A DNA stretch of 7,398 bases from Rhodospirillaceae bacterium (GTDB taxonomy: Bacteria; Pseudomonadota; Alphaproteobacteria; MPNO01; UBA2964). Position numbers and translations under genes: made by a program. Shown here piece after piece: positions 5,614 to 7,398 of this stretch (position 1 is the first letter of the stretch; each line of letters starts with the position of its first letter). The stretch lies in NCBI GenBank assembly GCA_018660305.1, contig JABJKO010000097.1:1-7398 (forward strand), read 5' to 3'. Below the pieces are notes generated by a model that saw nothing but the letters and a program-made list of their open reading frames with translations, had not been told where the DNA came from and made no database searches.

Positions 5614-7398
5614 CTAATGAACTGAACCTGTTCCGTCAGCCGCGCTTCCCGCGAGTGGCAAGGTAAATCGGATTGTCGTTCCGCCATCGTCACTCGATTC
5701 TGCCCATATTCTGCCGTCATGACCTTCGACGATACGCTGGCAGGTATACAGCCCCATGCCCATGCCCATGCCCTGTTTTTTGGTGGTAAAAAAGGGCTCG
5801 AAGAGTTTTGGCCGAACGTGCCCAGGGAGCCCGGGACCATAGTCCCGCACCGAAATCTCGACCATCAATTTGTCGATTTCGGCGATCGAGACAATGACAT
5901 CTTTACTGGTAGACGAGCCCATCGCGTCGACCGCGTTTCTCAGCAGATTGTAGATGACCTGCTGGATTTGAACTCTGTCGATCTGCACGATCGGTGAGTG
6001 ATCCGCGAAATGTTGCTCAATCTCCAAAATATCAGATGGAAATTCGTTAGCCGCCAGTTCGCAGGCTTCGGCCACAACCAGATTGATGTCCTCTCGGGAT
6101 CGTTCCACGCGCCGGCCATCGAAGAGGTTTCGGATTCCGCCGATGACGCGGCCCGCCCGGCTGGCCTGGCTGGAAATAAGCGGCAGCATTTCATTCAATA
6201 CAACCGTTATATCCTCTTTCCCATCCGATAGGCGTCGTTGCGCCGCGTTGGCGGTATTGGCGATGGCGGCAAGCGGTTGATGAAGTTCATGGGCGATGAC
6301 AGAAGCAACTTCGCCCATGGCGCCTATTTGAGACGCGTTGGCTAGTGCCAGGCGCAATTCCTGAACGGTTTTATCGCGCTCCTGTAAGGCGCGTTCGTGC
6401 TCCTTGCGTTCTGATACATCGATAAAGGTCCGCTCCACCGCCTTCACACCTCGCCATTCCAGCGTCCGCCAGAATACCTGGACGGGAAGAAGGGAGCCGT
6501 CTTTTTTCACAATGTCCATTTCAACTGAATTGGGGAGGTCTTTTCCTCCCGCCATAATTTTTTCTTCCGTCACCGTGCGGTCCCGGTGGTGCGGAGCAAT
6601 TAGCGTCCGTCTCGGCAAGGCCAGAATTTCGTCGACAGAATCATAACCCGCCATTGTCGCCATCGCCTGGTTGACCATCCGGTTCCCATTTGTATCGGTA
6701 ATGCGGATACCCAGAGGCGACTCTTCAAAGAGTCGGCGGTACCTCTCTTCGCTGTCCACCAGGGCGGTTTCCGCGCGTTTGCGCTCCGAAATATCGACAA
6801 ACGTTCGATGAATCGCAGCTTCCCCTTCCCATAAAATTTTCCGTCTGAAGACCTGCACCGGCACGATGGTGCCGTCTTTTTGCAATAATTCGATTTCGTG
6901 GGGTTGCTGGGTAGAGCCCGACTCCAGATCAAATTGATTGGCTGCACGGACTTGATTTCGATATTCCGGTGCGATCGCTCCGAATTCTTCGACGGCTCTT
7001 AATTCCTCCGCCGACTCATATCCCAGAAGCGCGACCATGGCGTTGTTGACAAAAAGCCTTTTCAGGTGCCTGTCGGTAATCTGCATGGCGAGAGTCGAGC
7101 CTTCGATCAGATCGCGATATCTCTCCTCGCTTATGGCCAGCGCTTTCTCCGCGCGCTTGCTTTCGGTGAGGTCGATGAAGGCAAGCTGGACAGCGTTTGT
7201 GCCCTGCCAGATCAGCCTGCGCCGGAAAACCCGTGTTGTGCAGACCGAACCATCTTTGCAAATAAGGTCAAGTTCATCGGTCTCCCGGAACGGCATATGC
7301 GGCTGCGAGATATCGGTGAAGGGCACTGTTCTGTCATAGTGATAGGGAGCCACGAAGGCCCTTCCCTCCAGGTCTATGAGGTCGTCGGTAGCATCGTA
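5614..7398 (-). CDS. Soluble multi-PAS sensor histidine kinase (FixL-like), C-terminal 594 residues, cut by right edge
   Basis: The frame is open to the right edge, so the N-terminus is missing. Residues are counted from base 7398. Three homologous PAS units follow each other: the end of one (1-84), then 89-210 and 216-335, each closing with VF-R...W-G...F-D-(I/L/V)-(S/T)-E-x-K. A GTG at 7353 is not the start, since residues 1-15 (YDATDDLIDLEGRAF) match YESAEELRA and YDSVDEILA in the other units. Next come the dimerisation/phosphotransfer helix with H370 in AHELHQPLAAIAN, and the ATPase domain: N-box NLLRNAVDAMG (484-494), G1 DYGPG (519-523), F-box FEPFFTTK, and G2 GMGMGMGL (543-550). All catalytic residues are present. 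No transmembrane segment is visible, so a cytosolic sensor is likely; its ligand is unknown. The likely partner is the convergent FixJ-type regulator. Confidence 0.93.
   Translation of the reverse strand, partial: YDATDDLIDLEGRAFVAPYHYDRTVPFTDISQPHMPFRETDELDLICKDGSVCTTRVFRRRLIWQGTNAVQLAFIDLTESKRAEKALAISEERYRDLIEGSTLAMQITDRHLKRLFVNNAMVALLGYESAEELRAVEEFGAIAPEYRNQVRAANQFDLESGSTQQPHEIELLQKDGTIVPVQVFRRKILWEGEAAIHRTFVDISERKRAETALVDSEERYRRLFEESPLGIRITDTNGNRMVNQAMATMAGYDSVDEILALPRRTLIAPHHRDRTVTEEKIMAGGKDLPNSVEMDIVKKDGSLLPVQVFWRTLEWRGVKAVERTFIDVSERKEHERALQERDKTVQELRLALANASQIGAMGEVASVIAHELHQPLAAIANTANAAQRRLSDGKEDITVVLNEMLPLISSQASRAGRVIGGIRNLFDGRRVERSREDINLVVAEACELAANEFPSDILEIEQHFADHSPIVQIDRVQIQQVIYNLLRNAVDAMGSSTSKDVIVSIAEIDKLMVEISVRDYGPGLPGHVRPKLFEPFFTTKKQGMGMGMGLYTCQRIVEGHDGRIWAESSDDGGTTIRFTLPLAGSAADGTGSVH
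5753..5773. repeat. In-frame hexanucleotide repeat (CCCATG)x3 plus CCC in the kinase ATP lid
   Basis: Three perfect tandem copies of CCCATG (5753-5770) followed by CCC encode the alternating Gly-Met run of the G2 box on the minus strand. FixL-type kinases usually have GMGxGL after TTKxx, so this lid appears two residues longer, equal to one repeat unit. Each unit gain or loss keeps the frame. Confidence 0.7.

Noticed and set aside
5751..5774. The CCCATG repeat as a CRISPR or intergenic satellite
   Set aside because: It has only three 6-bp units without spacers and lies inside the kinase ATPase domain in frame, so it is a coding repeat.
7351..7353. GTG at 7353 as the kinase start
   Set aside because: The frame is open upstream to the edge, and the upstream residues align with the conserved start of this segment in the other two PAS units.

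Overview
The window looks like part of a moderately GC-rich proteobacterial chromosome, most likely alphaproteobacterial. That is an inference from the FixL/FixJ-style two-component genes, the LysR/ABC-transport layout and the codon choice; there is no rRNA or other phylogenetic marker. No tRNA, rRNA, insertion sequence, phage gene or CRISPR array is visible. Six genes are well supported: five complete or nearly so in the interior, plus an amidohydrolase cut by the left edge and a histidine kinase cut by the right edge.

Left block (1-2704), an uptake and catabolism module with its regulator. On the minus strand, a periplasmic NMT1/SsuA-type substrate-binding protein (595-1626) is followed by a metal-dependent amidohydrolase of the MTA/SAH-deaminase/AtzA type (505 down to the left edge). 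A very strong 14-bp hairpin with a UUCG loop lies between them. A LysR-type regulator (1817-2704, plus strand) is divergent from this pair. The 190-bp shared promoter region holds a perfect 7-3-7 inverted repeat (1753-1769), a plausible operator. The transporter's permease and ATPase are not in view and may lie beyond the left edge.

Middle block (2705-4645), two oxidative enzymes facing each other. A TauD/TfdA-like Fe(II)/2-oxoglutarate dioxygenase (2799-3857, plus) follows the regulator in the same direction. It converges on a classical SDR oxidoreductase (3887-4645, minus) across a 29-bp gap containing a GC-rich hairpin. Together with the left block this suggests a pathway: import of a small, probably nitrogen-containing molecule, hydrolytic deamination or ring/amide hydrolysis, hydroxylation and alcohol/ketone oxidoreduction, under LysR control. 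The substrate cannot be read from the sequence.

A 330-bp stretch (4646-4975) separates the SDR from the next gene. It is more AT-rich than its surroundings and holds short palindromes and an unrecognised possible small gene (4721-4951, minus, 76 aa) with its own Shine-Dalgarno.

Right block (4976-7398), a two-component system. A FixJ/NarL-type response regulator (plus) converges on a soluble, multi-PAS, FixL-like histidine kinase (minus, open at the right edge), again across a 29-bp gap with a hairpin. The kinase shows three homologous PAS units and an in-frame hexanucleotide repeat that lengthens its ATP lid. Whether this pair controls the catabolic block is unknown.
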